DNA of 64,000 nucleotides from Natronoarchaeum mannanilyticum (GTDB lineage Archaea; Halobacteriota; Halobacteria; Halobacteriales; Natronoarchaeaceae), in assembly GCF_039522665.1 (NCBI RefSeq), contig NZ_BAAADV010000007.1:124001-188000 (forward strand), given 5' to 3'. Each line of letters opens with the position of its first letter. The first letter of the stretch is position 1. The notes beneath the pieces were generated by a model that did not search any database, was not told where the DNA came from, and was given only the letters and a program-made list of their open reading frames with translations. Made by a program: the position numbers and the translations under genes. Below, in pieces: positions 1 to 11,292 of the stretch.

Positions 1-792
1 GAGAAGACGCGCCGAGCGAACGAGGACGCCGAGCGTCGGGAGCGCGAGGCCGAGGAGGGGATCGAGACGGCGAGTATCAAGGTGTTCCGGTACGATCCCG
101 AGGTCGAGGGCAAACAGGAACCCCGCTTCGACACATTTCGGGTTCCCTTCGAGAAGGGGATGACCGTGCTCGACGCGCTGATGTACGCCCGCGATCACTT
201 CGACTCCTCGCTAACCTTTCGCCACTCCTGCCGGCAGGCGATCTGCGGGTCGGACGCGTTCTTCATCAACGGCCGCCAGCGTCTGGGCTGCAAGACTCAG
301 ATCCAGGCCTTAGAGGAGCCGGTGCGGGTCGAGCCGCTGCCACACATGGACGTGGTCAAGGACCTCGTCGTGGAGATGGAGGACTTCTACGAGCAGATGG
401 AGGCCGTCGAGCCCTACTTCCAGGACGAGGACACGCCGCCGATCGAGGAGTTAGAGGAGCAGCGCCAGAGCCCCGAAAATCGCGAGCACGTCAAGATGTC
501 GACGCGCTGCATCTGGTGTGGCGCCTGCACGTCCTCGTGTAACATCGCCGCCGACAGCATGTATCTGGGACCGGCCTCCGTGAACAAGGCCTACAAGTTC
601 ATCATGGACGAGCGGGAGGACGACGCCGATATCACCCAGCACCGCATGGAGATCATGGAATCCGAACGCGGCGTCTGGCGCTGCCAGACCCAGTTCTCCT
701 GTACCGAGGTGTGCCCGAAGGACATTCCGCTGACCGAGCACATTCAGGAGCTCAAGCGAGAAGCGGTGAAGCGGAACCTCAAGTTCTGGTAG
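1..792 (+). CDS. sdhB: Succinate dehydrogenase iron-sulfur subunit, 5'-truncated by window edge
   Basis: The reading frame is open from base 1, so the true start lies upstream; the GTG at base 82 is internal. The charged stretch before it matches the acidic N-terminal extension usual in haloarchaeal SdhB. The visible part carries the plant-type [2Fe-2S] cysteines (HSCRQAICGSDAF, then RLGCK) and two C-terminal cysteine clusters, CIWCGACTSSC and CTEVCPKDIP, that bind the [4Fe-4S] and [3Fe-4S] centres. It passes electrons from the flavoprotein subunit to the membrane quinone pool in the TCA cycle and respiratory chain. It ends LKFW like other archaeal SdhB. The other sdh genes would be expected upstream, outside the window. 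The family call is very secure. Confidence 0.95.
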   Translation, partial: EKTRRANEDAERREREAEEGIETASIKVFRYDPEVEGKQEPRFDTFRVPFEKGMTVLDALMYARDHFDSSLTFRHSCRQAICGSDAFFINGRQRLGCKTQIQALEEPVRVEPLPHMDVVKDLVVEMEDFYEQMEAVEPYFQDEDTPPIEELEEQRQSPENREHVKMSTRCIWCGACTSSCNIAADSMYLGPASVNKAYKFIMDEREDDADITQHRMEIMESERGVWRCQTQFSCTEVCPKDIPLTEHIQELKREAVKRNLKFW

Positions 793-834
793 CTCGTCCC
801 GAGCGCCGCGACCGTCACTCGGTTCGACGCCGCG

Positions 835-2013
835 CTACAGCGCGTCCCAGGCCTTCCGGGCGCGGTTCCAGGACGTGATGTCGGCGATCCAGCGGGCGGC
901 GATGACCTTCTTCAGCGTCTCGGCGGGCTTGCCGTCGAACGTGCCGAGCGTCTCGAACAGCACGCCGGCGCCGTAGCCGGGGTCGACGTCGGTCGCGACG
1001 GCCTCGTCGCCGATCGAGATGACCGTCCCCTTGTCCTTGTGCGTCCAGGTCTTCAGCGGCCGATCGTCGACGGCGCGGGCGACGTTCTCTCCGGCGACCT
1101 CCGCGGCCTGCCAGGCGGCCTGCGCGGTCGGCGGCGCGGGGTTCTCGCCCTGGTCGATCACCGCAGAGTCGCCGATGGCGAACACGCGGTCGTCGCTGGT
1201 CTCGAACGTCGAGGAGGCAGTAACGCGGTTGTGTTCGTTGTCGAGATCGACGCCGTCCATCGCGTCGCGGCCGGTGATGCCGCCGGTCCAGACGAACACG
1301 TCGTAATCGATCGCGTCGCGCTCGTCGAACTCGATGGCGTCCTCGGTGGCCTCGGTGATCGGGTCGTCGGTGAGGATGTTCACGCCGGCGTCCTCGAGCT
1401 TCTCGCGGAGCGCCGCCTGGATTTCCTCGGAGCCCGGCGGGAAGATCTCCTCGAGCGCCTCGACGAGCGTGATCTCGATCGGCGCGTTCGTCCTGTCGCG
1501 GAACTCGGCGACCTCGCCGGCGCTCTGGATGCCCGAGAGCCCCGCGCCGCCGATGACGACCTCGGCGGGATCGCTACGCGTCGCGTCCTCGGCGGCGTCC
1601 TTGACACGCTCGTGGATATCCAGAGCGTCGTCGAGGCTCTTGAGCGTCATCGAGTGCTCCTCGAGGCCGGGGATGCCGTAGTAGGCGGTCTGGCTGCCCA
1701 GCGCGACCAGCGCGTAGTCGTAGTCGATCGTCTCGCCGTCGGCCAGCTCGATCTCGCGGTCGTCGACGTCCATCCCGGTCACCTCGCCCTCGACGAACGT
1801 CGTCGCGGGCGACTTGATCTCCTCGACCGGGATGGTGATCTTGTGCTGGACCGAGGGATCGCGGATCACGCGGTGGGACTCGTGGAGCACGAGATGGTAG
1901 TCCGTATCGGAGACCCAGACGATCTCCGTGCTGCCGTTCAGTTCCTCCTCGAGTTGCTGGACCGCGCCGGCGCCAGCGTAGCCTGCGCCGAGAACGACGA
2001 CGGTAGCTGTCAT
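835..2013 (-). CDS. ndh: Type II NADH dehydrogenase-like FAD/NAD(P)-binding oxidoreductase
   Basis: A 392-residue flavoprotein. It opens with a Rossmann FAD motif (VVVLGAGYAGAG), has a second dinucleotide site near residue 150 (EVVIGGAGLSGIQ) and the C-terminal FAD contact VFAIGDSAV, then a short amphipathic tail (WNRARKAWDAL) that could hold it at the membrane. This is the layout of non-proton-pumping NDH-2 or sulfide:quinone-type reductases. The redox cysteines of sulfide:quinone reductase are not seen, so NADH-quinone oxidoreductase is favoured. The ATG at 2013 is chosen over an upstream in-frame start at 2085 because a TATA-like TTTGTATCAC lies about 27 bases before it on this strand, which predicts a leaderless message. 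It follows sdhB convergently. Confidence 0.82.
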   Translation of the reverse strand: MTATVVVLGAGYAGAGAVQQLEEELNGSTEIVWVSDTDYHLVLHESHRVIRDPSVQHKITIPVEEIKSPATTFVEGEVTGMDVDDREIELADGETIDYDYALVALGSQTAYYGIPGLEEHSMTLKSLDDALDIHERVKDAAEDATRSDPAEVVIGGAGLSGIQSAGEVAEFRDRTNAPIEITLVEALEEIFPPGSEEIQAALREKLEDAGVNILTDDPITEATEDAIEFDERDAIDYDVFVWTGGITGRDAMDGVDLDNEHNRVTASSTFETSDDRVFAIGDSAVIDQGENPAPPTAQAAWQAAEVAGENVARAVDDRPLKTWTHKDKGTVISIGDEAVATDVDPGYGAGVLFETLGTFDGKPAETLKKVIAARWIADITSWNRARKAWDAL

Positions 2014-2218
2014 GGCTGGTACTCCGCAACCCTGTGATACAAAGCCTTTGAAACCGCAACGCGTGTGGTAGCGGTTGACTCCCACTACGTGCGGCGATAC
2101 AGTACCGGCGGGGCGACCGCTCGAAACGGTGACGGTGCGAGAACAGAGTGAGGAGATCGAGAGCGATCGAGTCGGCGATCGGACGCCGATGCGGGGACCG
2201 GACGGTTCCGGTCGCCGA

Positions 2219-2752
2219 TCAGTGCTCGGGCTCTTCGGCGGGCGCGACCATGTCGTCGATCTTCAGGATCAGAATGTTGGCGGTGTCGTCCTTGCCGTCG
2301 ACTGTGCCCTCGACCTTGAGCTTCGAGAGCGGCGTCGGGCCGACGACGACGGTGTCGCCCTCGTGGATGTCGCGGACCGATCCCTGGATGTGGATCTCGG
2401 CGCGGCACAGCTCGGGGTGGTGGACGCTGCTGAGGTCGATCCCCTCGACGTTACCCTCCGTGACCGGTTCGCCCTCGTGGGTCATGGGAACGGAGGCGGG
2501 CTCGTCCATCTGCTGGATGTCGAGCGCCTCGTAGGCGGTCGCGGTCGGCTTGTAGCCGCCCTTCGGACCGGGGACGCCCTCGACGAGCTGGAGCGCCTTC
2601 AGACTCTGCATCTGGTTGCGGATCGTGCCGGGGTTGCGGTCGACCTCCTCGGCGATGTCCTCGCCTTTCACCGCGTCCTCGGACTCTCTGTGGAGATTGA
2701 TCAGAGCGGTGAGAATGGTCTTCTGGCTGGGTGTGAGCTCGATGGATGACAT
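2219..2752 (-). CDS. Winged-helix transcriptional regulator, haloarchaeal type
   Basis: A 177-residue protein. Residues 1-75 form a winged helix (TPSQKTILTALINL, then GEDIAEEVDRNPGTIRNQMQ as the recognition region), followed by a linker and a beta-rich C-terminal domain (about 95-177) that could sense a ligand or dimerise. The ATG at 2752 is preferred to the longer frame to 2833, since a TATA-like GATTTAAGAC lies about 28 bases upstream of it. The family is common in haloarchaea, but I cannot name its regulon. It sits alone between ndh and the DtxR-type regulator, all on the same strand but with separate promoters. Confidence 0.75.
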   Translation of the reverse strand: MSSIELTPSQKTILTALINLHRESEDAVKGEDIAEEVDRNPGTIRNQMQSLKALQLVEGVPGPKGGYKPTATAYEALDIQQMDEPASVPMTHEGEPVTEGNVEGIDLSSVHHPELCRAEIHIQGSVRDIHEGDTVVVGPTPLSKLKVEGTVDGKDDTANILILKIDDMVAPAEEPEH

Positions 2753-2863
2753 TACTGTTACGTTCGGTGGTGAACGTCTTAAATCCGGCGAATAGGACCA
2801 CTTTTCGCCCGCGTGATACTGATTTCCACGCACGGCGTCATACGACGATATCGACGAAAACTG

Positions 2864-3529
2864 TCAGACGGCGTCGTGGACGTGAACGTCGGCGGCGACG
2901 TTTTCCGGAAGCGACACCTCGGCGTCCCGATCTTTCGGGCGCGCCGTGATCATCCCGAAAGGGGCGACTTCGTCGATCCGGAGCGTGACGCCGGGATCGA
3001 TCCCGCGCTCGGAGAGATACCGGAGCACCTCCGAATCCCTGTCGCTGATCCGTTCGACGACGACGCGGTCGCCCTCGCCGAACTCGGTCAGCTTGCGGGT
3101 CTGGCTCTCCTCCGGCGGTTCGAGCTGCTCGTTGGGGATCGGGTCGCCGTGGGGATCGACTTCCGGATCGCCCAGCGCCTCGACGACGCGGCGCTCGAAC
3201 TTCTCGCTGATGTGGTGTTCGAGCCGGTCGGCCTCCTCGTGGACCTCGCTCCAGTCGTAGTCGAGCTGCTCGGTGAGGTACGCTTCGAGCAGCCTGTGGT
3301 GACGGACGACTTCGAGAGCGACGGTCTCGCCTTCTGGCGTGAGTTCGACGCCCTTGTACTTCTCGCGGTCGACCAACCCACGTTCTTCCAGCTTGTCGAT
3401 CATGCTGGTGACCGTCGGCGACGTGACGTCGAGGTACTCCGCGATCTCGGAGGTGCGGATCCGCCCGTCGCGCTCGTCCTGGAGGTGGTAGATCACCTTC
3501 AGGTAGTCCTCCATCACGTCGCTGAGCAT
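2864..3529 (-). CDS. DtxR/SirR-family metal-dependent transcriptional repressor
   Basis: A 221-residue regulator. Residues 1-65 hold the DtxR winged helix (TSEIAEYLDVTSPTVTSMID), residues 66-145 the metal-binding and dimerisation region (VRHHRLLEAYLTE, EADRLEHHIS, DPHGDPIP are the usual ligand-bearing segments), and the C-terminus an SH3-like FeoA domain. Such proteins repress iron or manganese uptake genes when the metal is abundant. Two adjacent ATGs (3532 and 3529) are possible; 3529 is chosen because relatives begin MLS. A TATA-like GATATACAAG lies about 35 bases upstream. It is divergent from the arginase gene, with 94 bases between start codons. No ferric or manganese transporter is nearby, so its targets are elsewhere. 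Confidence 0.88.
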   Translation of the reverse strand: MLSDVMEDYLKVIYHLQDERDGRIRTSEIAEYLDVTSPTVTSMIDKLEERGLVDREKYKGVELTPEGETVALEVVRHHRLLEAYLTEQLDYDWSEVHEEADRLEHHISEKFERRVVEALGDPEVDPHGDPIPNEQLEPPEESQTRKLTEFGEGDRVVVERISDRDSEVLRYLSERGIDPGVTLRIDEVAPFGMITARPKDRDAEVSLPENVAADVHVHDAV

Positions 3530-3532
3530 CAT

Positions 3533-3623
3533 CTCGGCAGCGAGTAGGGAGGGCGGACTTGTATATCTACCGCGGTCGGACGACGCCACAGATAATAAGC
3601 GCCCCCTGCTCGTACGACGCTCC
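3533..3623. promoter_or_regulatory. Divergent promoter region, DtxR-type regulator and arginase
   Basis: The 91-base gap holds two TATA-like elements. Facing right, GATAATAAG near 3592-3600 sits about 28 bases before the arginase ATG. Facing left, GATATACAAG near 3562-3572 serves the regulator gene. Both predict leaderless or near-leaderless transcripts. Autoregulation by the DtxR protein is possible, but I see no convincing dyad. Confidence 0.5.
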
Positions 3624-4544
3624 ATGACGCGAACCGTCCGGATCATCGGGGCGCCGACCGACTACGGCGCGAACCGCCGCGGCGTCGACATGGGGCCTTC
3701 CGCGATCAGGTACGCGGGCCTGGCCGACGCCGTCGAACGGACGGGGGCGAACGCCGCCGACGCCGGCGACCTGTTCGTCGCGCGCGCCGAGGAGCGCGAC
3801 CCGGACGCCGAGGCGCCGGCGGGCGACGCAAAGTTCCTGCGCGAGGTCGAGGAGGTCTCCGAGCGCCTCGCGGAGGAAGTCGCCGAGACCGTCGCCGACG
3901 GCGAACTGCCGCTCGCGCTCGGCGGCGACCACTCGATCGCGATCGGCACCCTCGCCGGAACGGGCCGCGACGCCGAGATCGGCGCCGTCTGGTTCGACGC
4001 TCACGGCGACTTCAACACGCCCGAAACGTCGCCCAGCGGCAACGTCCACGGGATGCCGCTGGCCGCCGCGCTTGGCAGAGGAGCGTTCGCCGACAGGGAG
4101 TGGGCGCAGTCGGAGGGGCTGCGGGAAGAAAACGTCGCGATCGTCGGTCTTCGCAGCGTCGACGGGGCCGAGCGCGAGGCGCTCCGCGAGAGCGCCGTCA
4201 CCGTCTACACCATGTCGGATATCGACGCGCGCGGCCTGACGCCGGTCGTCGAGGACGCGCTCGACGTCGCGACCGACGGGGTCGAGGGGTTCCACGTCAG
4301 TCTCGATCTCGACTGGCTCGATCCCGGAGAAGCGCCCGGCGTCGGGACGCCGATCCGGGGCGGCGTCAGCTACCGCGAGGCCCACGCCGCGATGGAACGG
4401 GTGGCGGCCCGCGACGCGGCGGGCGACGCCGTTCTCCGGTCGATGGAACTCGTCGAGGTCAACCCGATCCTCGACGAGCACAACGAGACGGCCGAACTGG
4501 CCACTGAACTCGCCGCGAGCGCGCTCGGCAAACGGATCCTGTAG
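3624..4544 (+). CDS. rocF: Arginase
   Basis: A 306-residue ureohydrolase. The binuclear manganese site is complete: His103 in GGDHS, Asp125/His127/Asp129 in DAHGDFN, and Asp228/Asp230 in SLDLDWLDP. The substrate loop SGNVHGMPLA and C-terminal ELVEVNP are those of arginases rather than agmatinases. It hydrolyses L-arginine to ornithine and urea, feeding arginine catabolism in the cytoplasm. It appears monocistronic with its own TATA element; the next gene converges on it one base after its stop codon. Agmatinase or formimidoylglutamase activity cannot be excluded from sequence alone, but the loop signature argues for arginase. Confidence 0.88.
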   Translation: MTRTVRIIGAPTDYGANRRGVDMGPSAIRYAGLADAVERTGANAADAGDLFVARAEERDPDAEAPAGDAKFLREVEEVSERLAEEVAETVADGELPLALGGDHSIAIGTLAGTGRDAEIGAVWFDAHGDFNTPETSPSGNVHGMPLAAALGRGAFADREWAQSEGLREENVAIVGLRSVDGAEREALRESAVTVYTMSDIDARGLTPVVEDALDVATDGVEGFHVSLDLDWLDPGEAPGVGTPIRGGVSYREAHAAMERVAARDAAGDAVLRSMELVEVNPILDEHNETAELATELAASALGKRIL

Positions 4545-4545
4545 C

Positions 4546-4875
4546 TTAGGACTGTCCCGGATACTCTTCGCTCCGCGGTGGCTGGTTCTCGGCGATCCGT
4601 ATCGTCTCGCCGCCTCGGACGACGACGGTACACCCCTGGAAGGTAAATTCGACGCGTACGCGGCTATCGCGGGCGCTGGAGTGCCGTACCAGTGATTCTA
4701 GGGCCTCCACGTCGACGCTCTCGTACAGCGTATCCAGATCGCGCTCCGCGACGCCTTTCAGCGCGGCGACGCTCCGGAGTATCGCGCGCGTCAGGGATTC
4801 CTCGGGTCCCCGTTCCACGACGACTTCCGCACCGCCGTCGGTCGCCGATCGATCGCCGCGTCCGTTTCGTCCCAT
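4546..4875 (-). CDS. HalOD1 output-domain protein
   Basis: A 109-residue soluble acidic protein. The central 75 residues (from SLTRAILRSVAALKGV to GETIRIAE) match the haloarchaeal HalOD1 output domain, with the recurrent 'LDTLYESVDVEALESL' helix and an 'RVRVEFTFQGCTVVV' strand pair. The domain is found alone or attached to response-regulator receivers in halophiles, and its output target is unknown. It converges on arginase with a one-base gap. No paired kinase or receiver is nearby. Confidence 0.72.
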   Translation of the reverse strand: MGRNGRGDRSATDGGAEVVVERGPEESLTRAILRSVAALKGVAERDLDTLYESVDVEALESLVRHSSARDSRVRVEFTFQGCTVVVRGGETIRIAENQPPRSEEYPGQS

Positions 4876-5001
4876 TTTCTTACGTAACGCTGCGCAGAGC
4901 TTTCAGTTCTGCACCCAACTGTGTAGGTTTTGCCGGCTTTTTAGTTGCGTTCTCGACTTCGACAGAAACCGTCAGCGCCGGTTAGATCGGATTGCACCCG
5001 A

Positions 5002-5700
5002 TCAGACGCCGCTTCCAGCGGGCGTCGGTCTGCGGTCCAGCGCCAGCGTCTCCGGATCGAGCAGGTAGTAGCTCTCCCAGACCGGTGCGAGTCCGACGAG
5101 TCGCGTCTCCCGGTGCGTCCCTTCGGCGTGGCGGTGGTGGTGCCCGGTCAGACACAGGTCGGGGCCGACGGCTTCGATCACTTCGTCGATCTTCTCGCAG
5201 CCGAGCCCGCCCAGCAGCGCGCGGGGCGCTTCGTGCGCGAGCAGGACGTCGACGTCTTCGAGTCGCTTCGCGCGCTCGACGTCCTCGCGCACGAAGTGGC
5301 GGCGGCGCGCCCCCGACAGTTCCTCGCGCGACTTCTCGTACTGCGTCGGCGCGTAGTTGCCCGACAGCCCGGCGACGCGCAGTCCCTCGACCTCGGCCGC
5401 GGCGCTCGCGAGCAGGGTCGCGTTCGCCGGCGCCGTCGACTCGTCGGTCCAGCGATCGAGCGTCTCGTTCCCGCGCATCCCCTCGATCGCGTCGAAATCC
5501 TCGTTGTTGCCCGCGACGAACCACGTCGGGACGGGCAGATCGTAGTGTTCGAGGTCGCCGACGTGGAGCGCTCGATCCGCCCCGGAATCGCGGTACGCCG
5601 CCAGCAGCGCCGCGCGGTTCTCGGGGTCGCTCGCGTGGGCGTCGCCGAGCACCAGCATCGTTCGCGGTTCGGGCGCCGCGCCGAAAACCGTTCGTCCCAT
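5002..5700 (-). CDS. Calcineurin-like metallophosphoesterase
   Basis: A 232-residue phosphoesterase. The metal-site motifs appear in order: LVLGDAH, LHVGDLE, AGNNED, LLAHEAP and LTGHHHRHAEG. In the first motif the aspartate and histidine (GDAH) are kept. Its natural substrate cannot be read from the sequence. The ATG at 5700 is preferred to a GTG at 5727, because the longer form would leave only 15 bases to the divergent neighbour. It resembles the small stand-alone archaeal phosphoesterases of the YfcE/MJ0936 type. Function beyond metal-dependent phosphoester hydrolysis is not claimed. Confidence 0.8.
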   Translation of the reverse strand: MGRTVFGAAPEPRTMLVLGDAHASDPENRAALLAAYRDSGADRALHVGDLEHYDLPVPTWFVAGNNEDFDAIEGMRGNETLDRWTDESTAPANATLLASAAAEVEGLRVAGLSGNYAPTQYEKSREELSGARRRHFVREDVERAKRLEDVDVLLAHEAPRALLGGLGCEKIDEVIEAVGPDLCLTGHHHRHAEGTHRETRLVGLAPVWESYYLLDPETLALDRRPTPAGSGV

Positions 5701-5742
5701 CGGAACGAAAGACAAATGTTCTGACACGTTCTACGTCGTACT

Positions 5743-6219
5743 GTGAGCGAGACAGCGACCGACGCCCACTTCCGTGAGACGCAGCGCTTCAGGCAGCCGT
5801 GGCTCTGGGGACTTCTGCTGGGGGTGACGCTGCTGGTCGGGGGCAGCCTGTACGTTGAGGGGGCGTCCGGCCCCGGTGCGGCGATCGGACTGGCCGTCGT
5901 AGTCGCCGTACTGGTCCTGTTCGCCGTCGCCAAGTTGACGGTCGAGGTTCGCGACGACGGCGTCCGGATTCGGTTCTTCCCTCTCCACCTCTCGGCTCGC
6001 CGCGTCCCGCTCGGGGAGATCGAGCGCGCGGAGGCCGTCGAGTACAGCCCGATCAGGGACTACGGCGGGTGGGGGATCCGGTGGACCGGCGGCGGCAAAG
6101 CGTACAACGTTAGCGGTAGTGAGGGCGTCCGCCTCGATCGGCGAGACGCGAATGAACTACTGATCGGCTCCCAACGCGCCGACGAGCTGGAAGCCGCGAT
6201 CGAGCGGGCTCGGTGGTAG
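5743..6219 (+). CDS. Two-helix membrane protein with a PH-like cytoplasmic domain
   Basis: A 158-residue protein beginning at GTG. Two hydrophobic segments (about 21-40 and 46-62) are followed by a beta-rich domain with VEVRDDGVRIRFFP, VPLGEIERAEAVEY and a glycine-rich YGGWGIRWTGGGKAYNV turn, typical of membrane-anchored PH-like proteins widespread in bacteria and archaea (I believe the DUF6141 group). Role unknown. It is divergent from the phosphoesterase and convergent with the small membrane gene that follows. Confidence 0.7.
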   Translation: MSETATDAHFRETQRFRQPWLWGLLLGVTLLVGGSLYVEGASGPGAAIGLAVVVAVLVLFAVAKLTVEVRDDGVRIRFFPLHLSARRVPLGEIERAEAVEYSPIRDYGGWGIRWTGGGKAYNVSGSEGVRLDRRDANELLIGSQRADELEAAIERARW

Positions 6220-6258
6220 GATGACGGGACCGAAGCCTCCCGGCGCCGTCGCGCGGGA

Positions 6259-6438
6259 CTACCCCTCCTCCCGGTGCTCCCGCCACGCGGTGACGAAGCC
6301 GGCCACCGCGAAACAGACCCCTGCGATCAGTAGTCCGTAATCGAGGAAGGTCTCGGTGAGAGTGGCGACGACGGTAAGCAGCATTCCGACGGCAGTGTAG
6401 GTCAGCGCCGTACTGTCCGCGTCTTCGCCGTCGGTCAT
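6259..6438 (-). CDS. Small two-helix membrane protein (59 aa)
   Basis: A short gene encoding 59 residues: an acidic start (MTDGEDADST), a hydrophobic helix (about 11-28), a short turn with DYG, a second hydrophobic helix (about 34-50) and a charged tail (WREHREEG). The acidic ends, the two clean membrane helices and the codon usage are like neighbouring genes, so I believe it is real. Function unknown. It lies between the PH-like gene and gyrA. Confidence 0.55.
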   Translation of the reverse strand: MTDGEDADSTALTYTAVGMLLTVVATLTETFLDYGLLIAGVCFAVAGFVTAWREHREEG

Positions 6439-6543
6439 CGGGAACTCGTTGTTCGGCGCGTACTGTAAAACAACCGGGAGCGGTACTGTCGAGGCACGAA
6501 GTCGGCCGGCGTGTCGACGCCGTAGACGTTGCGACGGCGGCGA

Positions 6544-9036
6544 CTACTCGTCGTCGGCCGGCACGCTTGCTTCTTCGGCCTGCGCGTCGTCGGCGTCAGG
6601 CGTCGCGGCGGGCAGCACGTCGACGCTGGCGACGGCGTCGTCGTCCTCGACGTCCATCACCGTCACGCCCATCGTGTTGCGGCCGACGATCGAGACGTCC
6701 GAAGCGCGGGTCACCATGATCTGGCCGTTCTCGCTCATCAGCACCAGCCCGTCGTCCTCGGCGACGGACTTGACCGTCGCGACCGGCCCGTTGCGCTCGC
6801 CGGTCTTGATGTCGATCAGGCCCATACCGTACCGCGATTGGGTGCTGTACTCGGCGAGCTTCGTCCGCTTTCCGAACCCGTTGCGAGTGACCGTCAGCAG
6901 TGCGTTGTCGTCGTCCTCGTCGGTCGCGACGAGCCCGGCGACCTTGTCGTCGTCCTGCAGCTTGATGCCGCCGACGCCCCTGGCGTTCCGACCCATGCAG
7001 CGCACTTCGGACTCGTCGAACCGGATCGTCATGCCGCCCTCGGTGGCGATCACGAGGTCCTTCGTGCCGTCGGTCACCTCGACGTCGATGAGCTCGTCGC
7101 CGTCTTCGAGGTCGGCGGCGATGATCCCCGTCGAGAGGATGTTCTCGAACTCCTCGCCCTCGGTGCGCTTGACGTAGCCGTCGCGGGTGACCATCGTCAC
7201 GCACTCGCCGTCCTCGAACTCGTCGGTCGCGACGACGGCGGTGATCTCCTCGCCGTCGTCGAAGTCGATCAGGTTGATCGCCGACTTGCCCCGCGCGGTA
7301 CGGCTCATCTCGGGAATCTCGTAGGTCTTCAGGCGGTAGACCTGGCCGTGATTGGTAAAGCAAAGCAGGTAGTCGTGGGTGTTCGCGCGGAACACCTTCG
7401 AGACCCGATCGCCCTCCTTCACGTCGGCGCCGATGATCCCCTTGCCGCCCCGACCCTGGGGGTCGAACCGGTCGGCGGGCATCCGCTTGACGTAGTCGTC
7501 CTCGGTGACGACGACGACGACCTCCTCCTCGGCGATGAGGTCCTCGTGGGTGACCGTCCCCTGATCCTCGATGATGCTCGTCCGCCGATCGTCGGCGTAC
7601 TCCTCTTTGATCTCGCGGAGCTCCTCCTTGATGACCGCCAGCAGCTCCGACTCGTCTTCGAGGATGGTCTCCAGGCGCTCGATGCGCTCCTGGACGTCCT
7701 CGTACTCGGACTCGATCTCCGCGGCCTCCATCGACGTGAGGCTCCCGAGCTGCATCCGGACGATGTGGTCGGCCTGGTCGGTCGAGAAGTCGTAGGCCTC
7801 GATCAGGGCCTCCTTGGCGGCGTCGCGGTCCTCCGAATCCTGGATCAGCTCGACCACGTCGTCGACGTTCTCCAGCGCCGTGAGGCGACCTTCGAGGATG
7901 TGCGCGCGATCCTCGGCTTCCCCGAGGTCGTACTCGCTGCGCCGGCGCACGACCTCCTTGCGGTGCTCGACGTAGTGTTCGAGCGTCTCCTTGAGCGTCA
8001 GCACCTTCGGCTGGCCGTCGACCAGCGCGAGGTTGATGACGCCGAACGTGTTCTCGAGGTGGTGCTCCAGAAGCTGGTTCTCGACGACGTCGGGGTTGGC
8101 GCCCCGCTTGAGCTCGATGACGATCCGGACGCCGTTCCGGTCGGACTCGTCGCGCAGGTCCCGGACGCCCTCGATCTTGCCCTCGTTGACGTCGTCGGCG
8201 ATGCGCTCGACGAGGCGGGCCTTGTTCTGCTGGAAGGGGACCTCGGTGATGACGATCTTATCGTCGTCGGTCTCGTACTCCGCGCGGACGCGGAGGCGAC
8301 CGCGGCCGGTCGAGTACGCCGAGTAGATGGCGTCGCGGCCGACGATGTTCGCGCCGGTCGGGAAATCGGGCCCCTTGACGTGCTCCATCAGGTCCTCGAC
8401 GGTCGCCTCGGGGTCGTCGATCAGCTCGATCGTGGCGTCGACGACCTCGCCCAGGTTGTGCGGCGGGATGTTCGTGCTCATTCCGACGGCGATGCCCGAC
8501 GAGCCGTTGACCAGGAGGTTCGGGAACGCAGAGGGCAGCACGTCGGGCTCGGTCAGGCGGTCGTCGTAGTTCGGCGAGAAGTCGACGGTGTCCTTCTCGA
8601 TGTCTTCGAGCAGTTCCTCGGCGATGGGGCTCATCCGGGCCTCGGTGTAGCGCATCGCCGCGGCCGGGTCGCCGTCCATCGAGCCGAAGTTCCCCTGGCC
8701 GTCGACCAGCGGGTGGCGCATCGAGAACGGCTGGGCCATCCGGACCAGCGTGTCGTAGATCGCGCTGTCGCCGTGGGGGTGGTAGTCACCCATCGTCTCC
8801 CCGATCACCGAGGAGGACTTCCGGTGGCTGGACCCGCTGGTGACGCCCATCTCGTGCATCGCGTAGAGGATGCGCCGGTGGACGGGCTTGAGCCCGTCCC
8901 TGACGTCGGGCAGCGCGCGGCCCGCGATGACGCTCATCGCGTAGTCGATGTAACTCTGCTCCATCTCGTCTTCGACGCGCACCCGCTCCACGCGGGCGGC
9001 GTCGACGTCGCTCGGATCGGGTACGTCTGAACTCAT
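6544..9036 (-). CDS. gyrA: DNA gyrase subunit A
   Basis: An 830-residue type IIA topoisomerase subunit that cuts and rejoins DNA. The catalytic tyrosine is Tyr130 in [12 protein letters not shown]. The quinolone-binding helix reads [14 protein letters not shown], keeping the serine (91) and acidic residue (95) found in drug-sensitive bacterial enzymes. The C-terminal DNA-wrapping beta-pinwheel begins after residue ~500 and contains the GyrA box as QGRGGKG, so this is a supercoiling gyrase rather than topoisomerase IV. A short Asp/Ala-rich acidic tail follows. It lies 13 bases after gyrB and is surely co-transcribed with it. Confidence 0.97.
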   Translation of the reverse strand: MSSDVPDPSDVDAARVERVRVEDEMEQSYIDYAMSVIAGRALPDVRDGLKPVHRRILYAMHEMGVTSGSSHRKSSSVIGETMGDYHPHGDSAIYDTLVRMAQPFSMRHPLVDGQGNFGSMDGDPAAAMRYTEARMSPIAEELLEDIEKDTVDFSPNYDDRLTEPDVLPSAFPNLLVNGSSGIAVGMSTNIPPHNLGEVVDATIELIDDPEATVEDLMEHVKGPDFPTGANIVGRDAIYSAYSTGRGRLRVRAEYETDDDKIVITEVPFQQNKARLVERIADDVNEGKIEGVRDLRDESDRNGVRIVIELKRGANPDVVENQLLEHHLENTFGVINLALVDGQPKVLTLKETLEHYVEHRKEVVRRRSEYDLGEAEDRAHILEGRLTALENVDDVVELIQDSEDRDAAKEALIEAYDFSTDQADHIVRMQLGSLTSMEAAEIESEYEDVQERIERLETILEDESELLAVIKEELREIKEEYADDRRTSIIEDQGTVTHEDLIAEEEVVVVVTEDDYVKRMPADRFDPQGRGGKGIIGADVKEGDRVSKVFRANTHDYLLCFTNHGQVYRLKTYEIPEMSRTARGKSAINLIDFDDGEEITAVVATDEFEDGECVTMVTRDGYVKRTEGEEFENILSTGIIAADLEDGDELIDVEVTDGTKDLVIATEGGMTIRFDESEVRCMGRNARGVGGIKLQDDDKVAGLVATDEDDDNALLTVTRNGFGKRTKLAEYSTQSRYGMGLIDIKTGERNGPVATVKSVAEDDGLVLMSENGQIMVTRASDVSIVGRNTMGVTVMDVEDDDAVASVDVLPAATPDADDAQAEEASVPADDE

Positions 9037-9049
9037 GTAGATTCCTCCA

Positions 9050-11292
<2,243 letters not shown>

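Noticed and set aside
6529-9030. 833-codon plus-strand frame opposite gyrA
   Set aside because: Antisense shadow of a GC-rich gene; no domain or motif, and gyrA is certain.
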